NCBI GenBank assembly: GCA_021734785.1
Contig: JAIPIF010000001.1
Span: 280,930-344,929, forward strand
Direction: 5' to 3'
Length of the DNA: 64,000 bases
Source of the DNA: Candidatus Altimarinota bacterium
GTDB lineage: Bacteria > Patescibacteriota > Gracilibacteria > UBA4473
Part shown: positions 31,340-41,753 of the stretch, in pieces
Numbering within the stretch: position 1 is the stretch's first letter
How the letters are laid out: each line of letters starts with the position of its first letter
Position numbers and translations under genes: made by a program
The notes under the pieces: model-generated
Databases searched by the model: none
What the model saw: only the letters and a program-made list of their open reading frames with translations
Told to the model about the DNA's origin: nothing

Positions 31340-33795
31340 TTTCCCAACCCCTCGATTGCCGAGACGTGATCGTATTTTCCACCCAGCAGGTACAGTCGCT
31401 TGAGAAAGGCGAGTTTTTCCGGTGAGAGTTTTCGCAGGTGTTCGCGTGAAGAAATGTTTTCCTCATTGAGCACGGCAAACACTCGCTGAGCGACGGCCCG
31501 CTGGATGGCACGGTGAAGTTTTTCCCGCAAATCCTCCGGGAAACGTTTGCTCATCTCATACGCGCGCTTGGCCAGTGCTACGTCTGGACCGAGCATCAGT
31601 TTCAGCAGTTCTGAAACAATAGACTTTTCCCCCATTTTCCCGAGGGCAATCAGCGCATGGAGTCGCACATCACTGTGTTCGTGCTGGCGGTATTTCTTGA
31701 TCCATTCCAGAGCCGGAGCATACTGGACTTCGCCGGCGGCATACATTCCGGCAATCAAATCTTCAGGAGTGTTACTTTCCATCAGGGGTTGGAGAATCTG
31801 CCAGAGCGTCCGCTTTTCGCCGACCTTCCACAGGGCGATGACGCAGTGACTACGGATGCGGGGACTTTGATGCTCGAGGTAGGGTTTCAAATAATTCACG
31901 ATCTCGGGATCATCAAACATCTGACACGATCGCAGACAGATCGACTGAAGTTTTTCATCGGCTCCTTCGAGCGTTTCCTGCAAAAATGAGACGGTTTTGC
32001 TCAGGGGTAAGTGGTGCAGGATGTTCATCACCAGGAGTTTTCGCAGATGGTCGTGAGCGGTGACTTCAAATTGCTGTCGCAAGACCTCCAGCATCTGATG
32101 CTGAGTAAAAGCCCGCTTGCTGCAGTAGTCGGGGAGGCTCTTGATCCGCAGGAGCGAATCCAGAATCTGAATTTTCATCTCGGTATCTTCTGCGTTTTGC
32201 TTGAGGAGAGAAATGTACGTGTGGACCGCCCGCGGATCATTTTTTTCCGTCAGCGTGTGGATGATTTTTTCCCGAATGACGCGGTGCTGATTTTTGTCCA
32301 CGAGCGCGGCTGCCAAAACTTCGGTCGCACCCACATGTCCCGCGTGTCCAAGCATCTCGGTGGCCAGCAGTTTTTCCGCCAGGGTGGGAGCGGTATGGAA
32401 ATTTTCCGTGGAAACCGCTGTAAAACTTCGGCGCATGGCATACGTGGTTCCCACCAAAATAACAGCGATCAGTGCCATCAAATAAGGAAAAATCGCTTGC
32501 AATCCTAGAGAGAGCAGGAGGGCCATCACGGCCACACTGAAAAGAATTGCCAGTGGGGTCAGAATTCCCTCCAAAAAGACTCGCAAAAATTCCCGGTACT
32601 GCTTAAATGCCGAATAAAACGTAATGTGGTATCCCGACAAAAAGAGCGAATGAAAACCGTGTTCGTATCCACGAATGAAGTTGATCGCGCCGCCGCGGAA
32701 AATGAGGAGAGATGCCGCCAGAAAAAATCCCAAAAAATATCCCATCATCGTCCGAACGATGCCAAATTTTTTGAGAATTCTGGAGGTCAAAAAGAATTGC
32801 ACCAGGAGGGTGGCCAATCCAAAAATCAGACTCAAGACCCCCAAATCGTGGGCGAGCGTTTGGTGGGCAATGACGTGACTGGAGACGGTCTCCCATTTGT
32901 CCATGGCATTGATTCCCAGCTGCTTGCCTGCTTCCACCGCCTGGTCAAACAGTGACACCTGAAAGTGTGTTTGGTCGGGAAACTGAAATGCGTGAGAGGC
33001 TTCGGTTGAATGTGGCAGATCAAAATGACCGCCAAGTGTATGCATAAATTCAAATTCTGTGATCGAAAACAGCATTGCCTGTAGAAAAACAACGATGCTC
33101 AAAAATTTCAAAAAGGGAATTCGATGGGCGAGTTTTGCCACATTATAAAATGGTTTTGAGGCTTCTTTTTTCTCGGCATCTTTGATCTCTGGAATGTCAT
33201 TCAGCAGCCGATTTTCTGCGATCAGCAGGGTCAAAATAATTCCCAGCGGCACGAGCCAAAAAAGCAGGAGCTGGGGCAGCGAAAACGCGGTCAGCAGCCA
33301 CAGCAGGAGTCCGGCACTGACGACCGTCCCAATCGTGATGGCGCTGTCGATCCGCGGCATGGCTTCCTCGGCCTCACTGGGCGAAAAAATTTCTTCCGTT
33401 TTGCGCAGAATCCCGATGCGCAGACGCGGATACATCAGATCCTTTGCGGCGAGTGCCAGCAAGAAAAACCACAAAAGTTCCCCCTGAAAAAAGAGATATC
33501 CGGCGAGCGAAATGGTGCCAATCATGAGTCCCACAGCCCAAAAAAGAATGGTGTTGAGTGGAACCCGCGACCAAAACTCACGAGTGATCAGGCTTCCCAT
33601 CAGCAGGAGACAGGCTTCTGCTCCAAAAAGCCAGAGAAGTTTTTCGACGCCAAAGGCTTCCAAAAACAGCGAGGTGATCACAATCCAGGCAAGAATAAAC
33701 CCAATCTGGTACAAAAAGTTTAGCCCCCACAAAAAGGCAATTCTGTGTCGTACCGATGGGGGAAGTCCGAGCGTTTGAGTTATTTTTCTCAACAT
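31336..33795 (-). CDS. MFS-like membrane protein with C-terminal HEAT repeats
   Basis: 819 residues from the ATG at 33795 (MLRKITQTLGLPP). An in-frame start 48 bases upstream would add an unlikely basic leader. The first ~450 residues hold about ten to twelve hydrophobic helices in an MFS or nucleotide-carrier-like arrangement, with a large loop (~240-320). Residues ~480-800 are paired helices typical of HEAT repeats (for example YLEHQSPRIRSHCVIALWKVG and YRQHEHSDVRLHALIALGKMG). Similar transporter-HEAT fusions exist in the ATP/ADP carrier superfamily, but the carrier signature is not clear, so the transported molecule, if any, is unknown. Confidence 0.75.
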   Translation of the reverse strand: MLRKITQTLGLPPSVRHRIAFLWGLNFLYQIGFILAWIVITSLFLEAFGVEKLLWLFGAEACLLLMGSLITREFWSRVPLNTILFWAVGLMIGTISLAGYLFFQGELLWFFLLALAAKDLMYPRLRIGILRKTEEIFSPSEAEEAMPRIDSAITIGTVVSAGLLLWLLTAFSLPQLLLFWLVPLGIILTLLIAENRLLNDIPEIKDAEKKEASKPFYNVAKLAHRIPFLKFLSIVVFLQAMLFSITEFEFMHTLGGHFDLPHSTEASHAFQFPDQTHFQVSLFDQAVEAGKQLGINAMDKWETVSSHVIAHQTLAHDLGVLSLIFGLATLLVQFFLTSRILKKFGIVRTMMGYFLGFFLAASLLIFRGGAINFIRGYEHGFHSLFLSGYHITFYSAFKQYREFLRVFLEGILTPLAILFSVAVMALLLSLGLQAIFPYLMALIAVILVGTTYAMRRSFTAVSTENFHTAPTLAEKLLATEMLGHAGHVGATEVLAAALVDKNQHRVIREKIIHTLTEKNDPRAVHTYISLLKQNAEDTEMKIQILDSLLRIKSLPDYCSKRAFTQHQMLEVLRQQFEVTAHDHLRKLLVMNILHHLPLSKTVSFLQETLEGADEKLQSICLRSCQMFDDPEIVNYLKPYLEHQSPRIRSHCVIALWKVGEKRTLWQILQPLMESNTPEDLIAGMYAAGEVQYAPALEWIKKYRQHEHSDVRLHALIALGKMGEKSIVSELLKLMLGPDVALAKRAYEMSKRFPEDLREKLHRAIQRAVAQRVFAVLNEENISSREHLRKLSPEKLAFLKRLYLLGGKYDHVSAIEGLGN

Positions 33796-33906
33796 TTTTT
33801 TGTTTTTGTAAAATTCTAGCCTGACAACGTGGCAGTATACCAAAAATCTTTACAAAAATCAAGCCTGTTTCTTTTTTGTATTTCAAGGGGCTTTTTTGCT
33901 CCCGGC

Positions 33907-35829
33907 TTAATATTGGAGAACCTCGTGCACGGCACGATCGAGCTGACGATCAATCCCTTTTCGTTTTTCTTCCATCGTGGGATCGGGGACTTCAATATCC
34001 GGGACAATGCCGGTCTCGTGGATCCAGCGATCGTTTGGCGTGAGCCATTTGGCGACCGTGACCTTGAGCATGGCACCATTTGAATAATTGGTAATGCTCT
34101 GGACGGTTCCTTTTCCCAGAGAATTACTTCCCACCACACGAGCACGTCCATAATCTTGGAGGACCCCGATCAAAATTTCCGAAGCCGAGGCGGTGCCTTT
34201 GTTTTGTAAGACGATAATGTTGTCAAAGTCCGCCAGCTCTCCCTCGCGACGAGCATGCTCGACATTTTGTTGGCGTTTGTAACTGGTCGAAAAGATTTTT
34301 TCCCCTTCGTGGGTAAAGAATTCGACGACTTCCTGGGCAACACTGAGAAATCCACCGGGATTGTTTCGCAAATCCAGAACGATTCCGCGCGGATTTTTTG
34401 CCAGAATTTCTGTTTCCAAAATCTCTCGCAGGGCGCTCGTTGTCTCATGATTAAACTGATGCAGACCGATGATCGGGACCGAATTTTTCCACTGGAGAGT
34501 TACCGCCGGGACCGTGATTTTTCCCCGCGTGACCGTGATGGTCAAATGCGTGGGCCCCTGCCGGACAATGGTGAGCTCGACGGTGCTCCCCGCCGGCCCC
34601 TTGATTTTGTCCACGATTTCTGACACCGAAAGTCCCTCAATCGATTCACCATCGACATGGGTGACCACATCTCCGGGGAGGAGTCCGGCTTCCTCTGCCG
34701 GGGAGCCGACAATCGGAGACGTAATCGTAAACCGATCACCAATCATCTCCACGTACGCGCCGATGCCTTCAAATTTTCCATCCAAACTCTCCTGGAAATC
34801 ATCCCGCTGGGAGGGGCGAATATACGAAGAGTATCGATCTCCCATGGCTTTGACCATCGCGGCGATGCCGGCGTTGACCATTTCTTTTTTCTTCTGCTCG
34901 GTGAGCTGATCTGAAAACCGGTATCGGTTGATCACGTCGTGATAGATTTGCTGCAAAATATCGCCATCGGGAATGCTTGGGGCTTCTCCCTGAAGAGTGG
35001 GTTCATTGGAAAGAATCTCAATTCGAAGTGTGTTGGTGGGCTTTTTCTCTCCTTCTTCTGAGGCATCTTCCCTGACCGGCGTGAGCTGGAGCGTTCGACG
35101 TTGCGGTGAGGGAGAGGTTTCTTGCTCTTCTTCGGCACCTTGTTTGGGGAGCTGGAATCGACTGGGATTTTCAGGACGTCGATATTCAAAAGGATTTTCT
35201 TTTTCCAGACGAGACTGTTTGCTGCCGTGGTCGAGATAGTTGTACAGCCAGGTGACAAGCTCATGTCGTTTGAGTGGATGGGATTGACGGAGATTACGGA
35301 TATCAATTTCATCCAGGATCCCCGAAGCGTACGCGGCTTCTACCACCGGCCAGTACTCGGCTCGTACCGGTGCTCGATCGGGGAGCAAATCTCGAAATGA
35401 TTTTGATGTTCGTCGGGGAATCACCAGTGCTTTGGTCGTGACCAAAATTTCAATGGCTCGCAGACGCGAAATGTCTGCGTTTTCCTGAAAATGCTGCTGT
35501 TCGGCTTCGGTCAAAAAGCCACGACGGGTGGCTTCTCGCAGGTACTGTGCCATTTCGCTTTCGGGATCTACATTTGAGGGCACGGGCGTGTGAAAGGTCG
35601 CCGAATCTGGATCAAATCCCGCATCGCGCAGGACGACTTTCCAAAACATTTGGGCGGGGACATTTTCGCTCGGACGGAGGAAGCCTTTTCCTTCGAGAAT
35701 TTCTGCCTCAATCAAGGTTTCCACTGCCGGTCGCAGCGACGATCCTCGGTGTATGTCGTAGTACATAGCCCCGGTGATGCTGGGAACCAAGAGCATTGCC
35801 GCCAAAAAACCGATGAAAAATTTTCGCAT
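33907..35829 (-). CDS. C-terminal processing protease (S41) with SLH-like N-terminus
   Basis: 640 residues, exported (MRKFFIGFLAAMLLVPSITGAM). Residues ~25-210 look like degenerate SLH repeats (PAVETLIEAEILEGKGFLRP and AAYASGILDEI), then a low-complexity linker (~210-260). A PDZ domain (~345-430, GIGAYVEMIGDRFTI, GLLPGDVVTHVDGESI) and an S41 protease domain follow. The catalytic Ser is in KGTASASEIL and the Lys in SLGKGTVQS. CtpA-type proteases trim C-termini of exported proteins; here the N-terminal repeats may tether the enzyme to the wall. About 110 bp separates it from the MFS-HEAT gene downstream on the same strand. Confidence 0.92.
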   Translation of the reverse strand: MRKFFIGFLAAMLLVPSITGAMYYDIHRGSSLRPAVETLIEAEILEGKGFLRPSENVPAQMFWKVVLRDAGFDPDSATFHTPVPSNVDPESEMAQYLREATRRGFLTEAEQQHFQENADISRLRAIEILVTTKALVIPRRTSKSFRDLLPDRAPVRAEYWPVVEAAYASGILDEIDIRNLRQSHPLKRHELVTWLYNYLDHGSKQSRLEKENPFEYRRPENPSRFQLPKQGAEEEQETSPSPQRRTLQLTPVREDASEEGEKKPTNTLRIEILSNEPTLQGEAPSIPDGDILQQIYHDVINRYRFSDQLTEQKKKEMVNAGIAAMVKAMGDRYSSYIRPSQRDDFQESLDGKFEGIGAYVEMIGDRFTITSPIVGSPAEEAGLLPGDVVTHVDGESIEGLSVSEIVDKIKGPAGSTVELTIVRQGPTHLTITVTRGKITVPAVTLQWKNSVPIIGLHQFNHETTSALREILETEILAKNPRGIVLDLRNNPGGFLSVAQEVVEFFTHEGEKIFSTSYKRQQNVEHARREGELADFDNIIVLQNKGTASASEILIGVLQDYGRARVVGSNSLGKGTVQSITNYSNGAMLKVTVAKWLTPNDRWIHETGIVPDIEVPDPTMEEKRKGIDRQLDRAVHEVLQY

Positions 35830-35897
35830 GAAGAGAGTTTGAATTTCAGCGCCAGTCTAGACGCAAACATTTTCTCGGTCAAAGAGAACCGGGAATT

Positions 35898-37277
35898 TCA
35901 CGCCGAGTTTTTTCGTCGGAAAACAATCCAGATCGTTTTCATTAGAATAATGAGATCGAGCCAGGGGCTCCAGTGTTTGAGATAAAAGAGTTCGTATTTC
36001 ATCTCTTCCTCAAAACTCAGTGTTGACCGTCCATTGATCTGTGCATATCCCGTGACGCCGGGCTTGATCGAGAGCAGGGGATGATGATCGGCATCGTATT
36101 TCTTTACCTCGTCAGGTAGATGAGGGCGAGGACCAATGAGACTCATGTCACCACGGAGGACATTCCACAGCTGAGGGAGTTCATCCAGGGAGGTTTTTCG
36201 CAAGACCTTTCCCAAAGGGGTCACGCGGGGATCGTTTTCCAGCTTAAATAACACGCCTCCCTTGCGTTCATTTTTCTTCAATAGTTTCTTTTTTTGTTTT
36301 TCGGCATCAGGGACCATCGATCGGAATTTCCAGCAGCGAAAGTGCCGTCCATTTTTTCCCACACGCCACGAGCCATAAAACACCGGGCCTCCATCGTGTT
36401 TGTGGATCTTCCAGGCGAGCAACCCAAACAAGGGCGAAAAAAGCATCAGGCCTCCGGCAGCCACAAAACGATCGACCAGACTTTTGCCCACAGAGCCCCA
36501 GCCAGAGAGTTTGGTCGAATGCAGTTTCAACAACGGATGTCGCCCCAGTGTCGAGACCTCCATCGCCGCCAGATCCAGCGCAGCCTCGTCCGGTAAAAAT
36601 GCAAACTGAGCATGGTACGCATGTGCCAGGCGTGCCAGGGACCCGGTCTGTTTTTCCACAGCCTCATCGGTTGCCAAAATCACCAGCGAAGGATGCCATT
36701 TTTTCAGCGAATCTTCGAATTGGCCAAAGTCACTCTCGGGAATACCTTCCAACAGTTTGTATCGTGGAGATCGTTCACACAGATCTCGGACCTCTCGTGC
36801 AAGTTTTCCGGTGCCCAGAAGGAGGACGCGGATGCGTCCAAATCCATGTCGCCACCAGGTCTTGCGTACATATCGGATACCCATCCTTCCCAGAAACACA
36901 AACAAAATTGCCAGCAGCCAGGCGGCTCCAAAAATAAATCGAGAGAAAAACTGTGATTGCCGAAAGAAAAAGAGGACTACGATTACCGCGAGCCCCGCCG
37001 AGAGGGTCCAAAAAATATTCCGCAGTTCGTCCCAGGCTTTTTCATCGGCACCAAAGTTGTACCGACCATTCAGCGCAAAAACAAAGAGCAAAGCCCCGGT
37101 GATTTTGAGGGCGGAGATTTCAAAGAATTTCAACGGCATCAGCGTGGTGGGCGGACTGATTCCAAAGGCCTCAAACCAGTACATCCGTAGGAAGTATGCG
37201 CCCAAGAGTGCCACAAAAATCATCACCCCATCACTGAGGATGCGTCCGAGAGCAAAGAGGATGTCGGTTTTGCGCAT
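35898..37277 (-). CDS. Polyprenyl glycosylphosphotransferase (WbaP/WcaJ type)
   Basis: Transfers a sugar-1-phosphate to undecaprenyl phosphate, the first step of surface polysaccharide assembly. 459 residues: four N-terminal membrane helices (~10-130), a Rossmann-like central domain (RVLLLGTGKLAREV), a reentrant helix (~265-285) and the C-terminal catalytic domain with FRCWKFRSMVPDAE, RKTSLDELPQLWNVLRGDMS, LIGPRPHLPDEV and the Asp-Glu pair. It lies 23 nt downstream of infB on the same strand. No other capsule gene is in the window, so the sugar is unknown. Confidence 0.92.
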   Translation of the reverse strand: MRKTDILFALGRILSDGVMIFVALLGAYFLRMYWFEAFGISPPTTLMPLKFFEISALKITGALLFVFALNGRYNFGADEKAWDELRNIFWTLSAGLAVIVVLFFFRQSQFFSRFIFGAAWLLAILFVFLGRMGIRYVRKTWWRHGFGRIRVLLLGTGKLAREVRDLCERSPRYKLLEGIPESDFGQFEDSLKKWHPSLVILATDEAVEKQTGSLARLAHAYHAQFAFLPDEAALDLAAMEVSTLGRHPLLKLHSTKLSGWGSVGKSLVDRFVAAGGLMLFSPLFGLLAWKIHKHDGGPVFYGSWRVGKNGRHFRCWKFRSMVPDAEKQKKKLLKKNERKGGVLFKLENDPRVTPLGKVLRKTSLDELPQLWNVLRGDMSLIGPRPHLPDEVKKYDADHHPLLSIKPGVTGYAQINGRSTLSFEEEMKYELFYLKHWSPWLDLIILMKTIWIVFRRKNSA

Positions 37278-37300
37278 GAAAAGCGAGGATCAAGCAGCTG

Positions 37301-39400
37301 CTATTTTTTTCCGCCGGTAAAGAATTCCAGGCGATCGCCTTCTTCAAACGTCAGCTCACTGTGAGAGAGTTTCAATCCGCACTCAGCACCTTCGCTCACT
37401 TCATCTATATTTTTTTGTCCCAGCTGTACGGACGTGACTTTGCCCACGCCGAGGGGTTCTTCTACTTCTCCACGAAAGAGACGGAAAAATGTTTTTTGTT
37501 TGACGGAGCCGCTGGTGACTTCTCCTCCGACCACTGCCATTTTTTTATTGGTGGCAAAGACGCCTTTGAGCACCATTTCGCCAAGAATTTTTTCTTCATC
37601 CTCATCGATGACGCGTCCTTCCAGGATTTCCTGTACTTTTTCCGTCAGATGATAGATCACATCAAAATTCAAAATTTGTACGCCTTCTTTTTCTGCGAGT
37701 TTTTCAATGCGGCCACTCGTGTCGACGTTGAACCCGACGACAATTGCTTCTCCTGCGCTGGCAAGCATCACGTCTGATTCACCGATTTCGCCCACGCCGG
37801 AGTGGATAACCTTGACGATGGCTTCGTCGGTTTTTACTTTTTTGAGTTCTTCGACGACAGCCTCCAGTGTTCCGTTTGCATCCGCCTTGGCGACAATTTT
37901 GAGTTGCTTGAGTTTTCCTTCTGCCAGCTTTGCTTTGAGCGTGGCAAGCGAAGCCTTTTTGCGTTTGGAGAGATCTTCACCGTGCTGAATTTCGGCGACT
38001 TCTTCAGCTTTTTTTCGGGCCTGTTTCTCCGATTTCATGACCTGCAACAGGTCGCCCATTTGCGGCAACTTTGACAGCCCCGTGATCTGGACGGGCGTGC
38101 TGGGACCGGCTTCTTTGATGTCTTCTCCACGAAAATTTTTCATCGTGCGGACACGGCCATTTTGATCGTAAATCACAAAAGAATCGCCTTTTTTGAGGGT
38201 TCCGGTGTTGACCAGGACGGTTGTCTCCATCCCAGATCGGGGATCCATCGAGGCTTCAATGACCGTACAAATGGCGGGACGACTGGGATTGGCTTTGAGC
38301 TCTTGCATTTCTGCTACCGTCAGGACGGTTTCCAGGAGTTCGTCGATGCCTTTTCCGGTTTTGGCACTGACAGAAACGCAGGGGGTGTCGCCCCCCCAAT
38401 CATCCGGGTTGAGATCGTTTTCGGCGAGTGCCTTTTTGGCCACGTCGGGGTTGGCACTGGGGAGATCAATTTTATTCACTGCTACGACGATCGGAATCTC
38501 CGCCGCACGGGCGTGATTAATCGCTTCGATGGTTTGCGGTTTAACGCCTTCATTTGCAGCGACCACCAGAATGGCTACATCGGTTGCGTGCGCCCCACGA
38601 GCACGCATGGTCGTAAACGCCTCATGTCCCGGTGTGTCGAGGAAGGTAATGGTTTGTTTCTTGATTTCGACCTGATAGGCTCCGATACGCTGGGTGATGC
38701 CTCCCGCTTCGCCTTCGGTAACTTTTGATTTTCGTATACAGTCGAGGATGGAGGTTTTGCCATGATCCACGTGTCCCATGATGGAGATGACGGGGGGGCG
38801 TGGCTTGAGCTGTTCGGGTTCTTCATCCGCCAGCAAAGACTTCAGATCTCCGCGAAAAAGATCTTCTCCCGAGAGCTCGGTTGCTTCTTTTTTTACTTTG
38901 ACATCAAGCTCGCCAGCAATGATAGCGGCGGTTTCGTAATCAATGGACTCTTTGAGATTGGCAATGATGCCGTTTTGCTTCATCTTGACCAGCACGATGG
39001 GGATCGGTTTTTCGATCTTTACCGCCAGCTCTCGCACGGTCATTTCTTCCGGCAAAATAATGCTTCCGTCGTCGGCCTGCTTGGTCTCGACTTCTTCCCG
39101 TTCCTCCAGCTTTTCTAGCCGTGCTTTTTCCTTCTCGGACTTTTTTTTCTGCAATTTTTTTTGGCTGCCCGCGGTCTGTTTTTGCTGAGATTCTATAATT
39201 TCCCGCTGCAGTTGTTCTTCAATTTTGTGTTCGGTTTGGGCAATTTCGTCGCCGACTTCCAGTTTCTCAATCTGTCCGGCGATCTCATCGGGGATCATCT
39301 CGTCCTCTGGCATCTCAAAATTAAGATCCATGGCGTGCAACTGCACAGCCTCTGGTGCAATTTCAAGTTTTTTGGCGAGATCGGTGAGTGAAATGGGCAT
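37301..39400 (-). CDS. infB: Translation initiation factor IF-2
   Basis: GTPase that delivers initiator tRNA to the 30S subunit. 699 residues from the ATG at 39400 ([16 protein letters not shown], the IF2_N fold); a GTG at 39439 would add 13 residues. A short Lys/Glu-rich linker precedes a second IF2_N-like domain (~125-180). The G domain has GHVDHGKTS (G1), DTPGHEAF (G3), NKID (G4) and SAKTGKG (G5). Domains II, III and the tRNA-binding C2 domain follow. It is first of an apparent pair with the downstream glycosyltransferase and lies 87 nt after pilD. Confidence 0.95.
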   Translation of the reverse strand: MPISLTDLAKKLEIAPEAVQLHAMDLNFEMPEDEMIPDEIAGQIEKLEVGDEIAQTEHKIEEQLQREIIESQQKQTAGSQKKLQKKKSEKEKARLEKLEEREEVETKQADDGSIILPEEMTVRELAVKIEKPIPIVLVKMKQNGIIANLKESIDYETAAIIAGELDVKVKKEATELSGEDLFRGDLKSLLADEEPEQLKPRPPVISIMGHVDHGKTSILDCIRKSKVTEGEAGGITQRIGAYQVEIKKQTITFLDTPGHEAFTTMRARGAHATDVAILVVAANEGVKPQTIEAINHARAAEIPIVVAVNKIDLPSANPDVAKKALAENDLNPDDWGGDTPCVSVSAKTGKGIDELLETVLTVAEMQELKANPSRPAICTVIEASMDPRSGMETTVLVNTGTLKKGDSFVIYDQNGRVRTMKNFRGEDIKEAGPSTPVQITGLSKLPQMGDLLQVMKSEKQARKKAEEVAEIQHGEDLSKRKKASLATLKAKLAEGKLKQLKIVAKADANGTLEAVVEELKKVKTDEAIVKVIHSGVGEIGESDVMLASAGEAIVVGFNVDTSGRIEKLAEKEGVQILNFDVIYHLTEKVQEILEGRVIDEDEEKILGEMVLKGVFATNKKMAVVGGEVTSGSVKQKTFFRLFRGEVEEPLGVGKVTSVQLGQKNIDEVSEGAECGLKLSHSELTFEEGDRLEFFTGGKK

Positions 39401-39487
39401 GCCCGCGGCAGGGTAGCCCAAGGACTTGGTTTTGTCCACAGGAAATCAAGTTTTTGGCCGGCAGATTCCTCTCAAATTTTCCAAAGC

Positions 39488-40270
39488 CTAGAGGCCGCTC
39501 CAGCCGGTTGTTTGCAGATACCAGTTGAGAATTTCTTCGCCTGCATACAAAAAGACCAGTGTCGCTGGCATCAAAAAGGCGCCCATGGGGAGGGCAGTTT
39601 TTCGGCTTGCCTTTCCCGTTACCAAGAGAGGAACGGCCCAGAGAGTTCCCAAAAGATATGCCAAAAAAAGAGCTGGCAGGAGGAGTTTCCAGCCCAACAA
39701 AAGTCCCATCAGCAGACCGAGCTCCAAGTCGCCCAGCCCCACGCCTGGTTTTTTGAGGAGTTTCATCGTGAGCCAGTACTGCAAAAAATAAAACCCAAAG
39801 CCCACGATGCCACCGATCAGGAGGGAGGAGGTCTCTTCTCGAAGAAAGGCCCAGAGAAGGGCAATGCCAATGGCCGGAAGCGAAATGCGGCGATCGACTT
39901 CCAAAAAGCGAGCATCGTACACCCAGAGAACCAACAACAAAAACACACTTGGTCCCATCCAAAAAAGACTTGTCTCTCCCCAGAATTTCAGACCAAAGAG
40001 AACAAAAGTCAGCACAAAAATGACTTCTGTGAGCGGATAAAAGACCGAAATCCATTTTCCACATTTTTTGCACCGACCCCGTTGCAAAAACCACGAAAAG
40101 ATCGGCACCAACTCGATTGCCGTCAGATTTCTCCGACACTGCGGACATCGACTTCGTCCCCACCAGATTCCTTTTTCTTCAAAATGCAGTCGCCACACCA
40201 GCATCGTCGTAAAACTTCCCAAAATGCCCCCCAGCACTCCAGCGCCGATGCCGATCCAGAGGGTGTTCAT
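39488..40270 (-). CDS. pilD: Prepilin peptidase
   Basis: Aspartic membrane protease that cleaves and often N-methylates type IV pilins. 260 residues, about seven hydrophobic helices. The N-terminal DiS_P_DiS region has two CxxC pairs (CPQCRRNL and CKKCGKW) around ELVPIFSWFLQRGRC. The catalytic Asp pair is probably in LWVYDARF and in the GLGD motif (GVGLGDLELG). Its ATG overlaps the holA stop (ATGA). No pilin or assembly genes are nearby, so it presumably acts on pilins encoded elsewhere. Confidence 0.92.
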   Translation of the reverse strand: MNTLWIGIGAGVLGGILGSFTTMLVWRLHFEEKGIWWGRSRCPQCRRNLTAIELVPIFSWFLQRGRCKKCGKWISVFYPLTEVIFVLTFVLFGLKFWGETSLFWMGPSVFLLLVLWVYDARFLEVDRRISLPAIGIALLWAFLREETSSLLIGGIVGFGFYFLQYWLTMKLLKKPGVGLGDLELGLLMGLLLGWKLLLPALFLAYLLGTLWAVPLLVTGKASRKTALPMGAFLMPATLVFLYAGEEILNWYLQTTGWSGL

Positions 40271-41244
40271 TCGTGGCAGAGGGTGACGATAAATTTTTCA
40301 ATTGCGAGTTCAAATTCGCCGGTATCATTGCTGGTGACGACAATGCCACCGGACTTGAGTCGTCGCTCGATTTCAAAGAGATGATCGTAGAGCTGCTCGA
40401 TTTTTTGGCGCGAGAATTGCCGAGAGAGTGGGAGCGTTTTTTGGACGACAAAGGGATGGAGTTTTGTTTGTTTGGCGATGGCTGCTGGCGGGAGATTGTG
40501 ATCGAGTGCTGCTCGAATCTGTGCATGAATTCGAACTTCTCGCTGTAGCATCGAAAAGATCTGCTGGACGGACTGTCCCATCTGAAGAAGGGACCGAAAT
40601 TTCCCAATGGCGGCTGTGGCATTTTTTCGTGACACTTGTTCCAAAAAATCCCAGATCTCCAGCTGAGGGTGGGGAAGTGTGAGCTCGAGGATGAGCTCTT
40701 TTTCCACCGGTTTCTCCCCAGCTGCTGCCGTCAGTTTTGCTATTTCTCGGGAGAGGAGCCAGAGATTTTCGCCACAACGGTTGAGTAAAAATTGTGCACA
40801 ATCTCTCGAAATGTTCCCCCCGAATGTTTCTGCCGCTCGCTCAATCCAGCGCAGGAGCCCTGATTCATCCAGCGGAGCAAAGGCTTCTGTTCGGGAGTGC
40901 CCCAAGAAAAACTTTGTCCATTTGGTGCGTTTGTCGAGTTTCGGCTCCAGACAGAGGATCGTGGCCGTGTCGGTAAAATCAGGAAGTCGTTTGAAAAAAT
41001 CAGCTTTTTGAGCGGTTTCAAATTTTTCGGCACTCCAAAATTGGTCACACACCGCCAGGCGTTTCCCGCCAAAAAGATTGGGCGTGAGGACCGAATTTTC
41101 CAGCGCCGCAAATTCATCGGCTTGTTCAAAAAATTCCACCTCGCCGTCGGGATATTTTGTGCGAAACCCCTCGCGCAAAAATCGAGCCCGCTCCCGCAAT
41201 CGGAAATCATCGTCGCCCGTCAGCAGGAGGAGATTGGGGATCAT
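40267..41244 (-). CDS. holA: DNA polymerase III subunit delta
   Basis: Clamp-loader subunit that opens the sliding clamp. 325 residues, with the expected N-terminal LLLLTGDDDFRLRERARFL, the domain III helices and a QIFSMLQREVRIHAQ segment near 230, matching the delta family. It lies between tsaE and pilD with ATGA overlaps at both ends, indicating a tightly coupled tsaE-holA-pilD unit. Confidence 0.88.
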   Translation of the reverse strand: MIPNLLLLTGDDDFRLRERARFLREGFRTKYPDGEVEFFEQADEFAALENSVLTPNLFGGKRLAVCDQFWSAEKFETAQKADFFKRLPDFTDTATILCLEPKLDKRTKWTKFFLGHSRTEAFAPLDESGLLRWIERAAETFGGNISRDCAQFLLNRCGENLWLLSREIAKLTAAAGEKPVEKELILELTLPHPQLEIWDFLEQVSRKNATAAIGKFRSLLQMGQSVQQIFSMLQREVRIHAQIRAALDHNLPPAAIAKQTKLHPFVVQKTLPLSRQFSRQKIEQLYDHLFEIERRLKSGGIVVTSNDTGEFELAIEKFIVTLCHE

Positions 41245-41699
41245 TCTTTTTTGAGAATTTTTACCGATCGCATGCCAGCGCCTTTGCCGTGTTTGAGTTG
41301 CAGCACAAAATGAGTTCCCGAAAACTGTCGTTGGACCTCTGGCGGCACGCGGTCAGGCCATTCGACAAATTTGCACACGGAGGCGTCTTCGGCGATCTCG
41401 TTAAATCCTCGGGCAAAAAATTCTCCCGATTCTTTGATTCGATACAGATCAAAATGTGCGAATTTTTTCTTGCCTTGCTCGTACTCATGAACAAACACAA
41501 ATGTCGGGCTTGGCACGGGACCTTCCACCCCAAACGCCCGGAGCATTTCTCGAATGAGAAGGGTTTTGCCCGCCCCCAGACCGCCTTCAAAAAACACGGT
41601 AAAATTCTTTTCTTTTTGAAGCACCTCTGCCACAAATTGCCGGGCAAATTGTTGACTGGCCTCGACGTGTGGCAGGGATTTTGTACGGATTTTTTTCAT
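41241..41699 (-). CDS. tsaE: tRNA threonylcarbamoyladenosine synthesis ATPase
   Basis: TsaE is the P-loop ATPase that supports TsaD/TsaB in making t6A37 on ANN-decoding tRNAs. 152 residues, typical length. Walker A is FFEGGLGAGKT (about 38-48); SPTFVFVHEY and FAHFDLYRIKES are family signatures, and VEWPDRVP is the usual late motif. A GGAGAG Shine-Dalgarno-like site precedes the ATG. First gene of the tsaE-holA-pilD unit. Confidence 0.93.
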   Translation of the reverse strand: MKKIRTKSLPHVEASQQFARQFVAEVLQKEKNFTVFFEGGLGAGKTLLIREMLRAFGVEGPVPSPTFVFVHEYEQGKKKFAHFDLYRIKESGEFFARGFNEIAEDASVCKFVEWPDRVPPEVQRQFSGTHFVLQLKHGKGAGMRSVKILKKE

Positions 41700-41753
41700 T
41701 GGCGTTTCTCTCCAAAATTTTGTACCATCTCGCCGTCAATTTACGCGAAAAAA

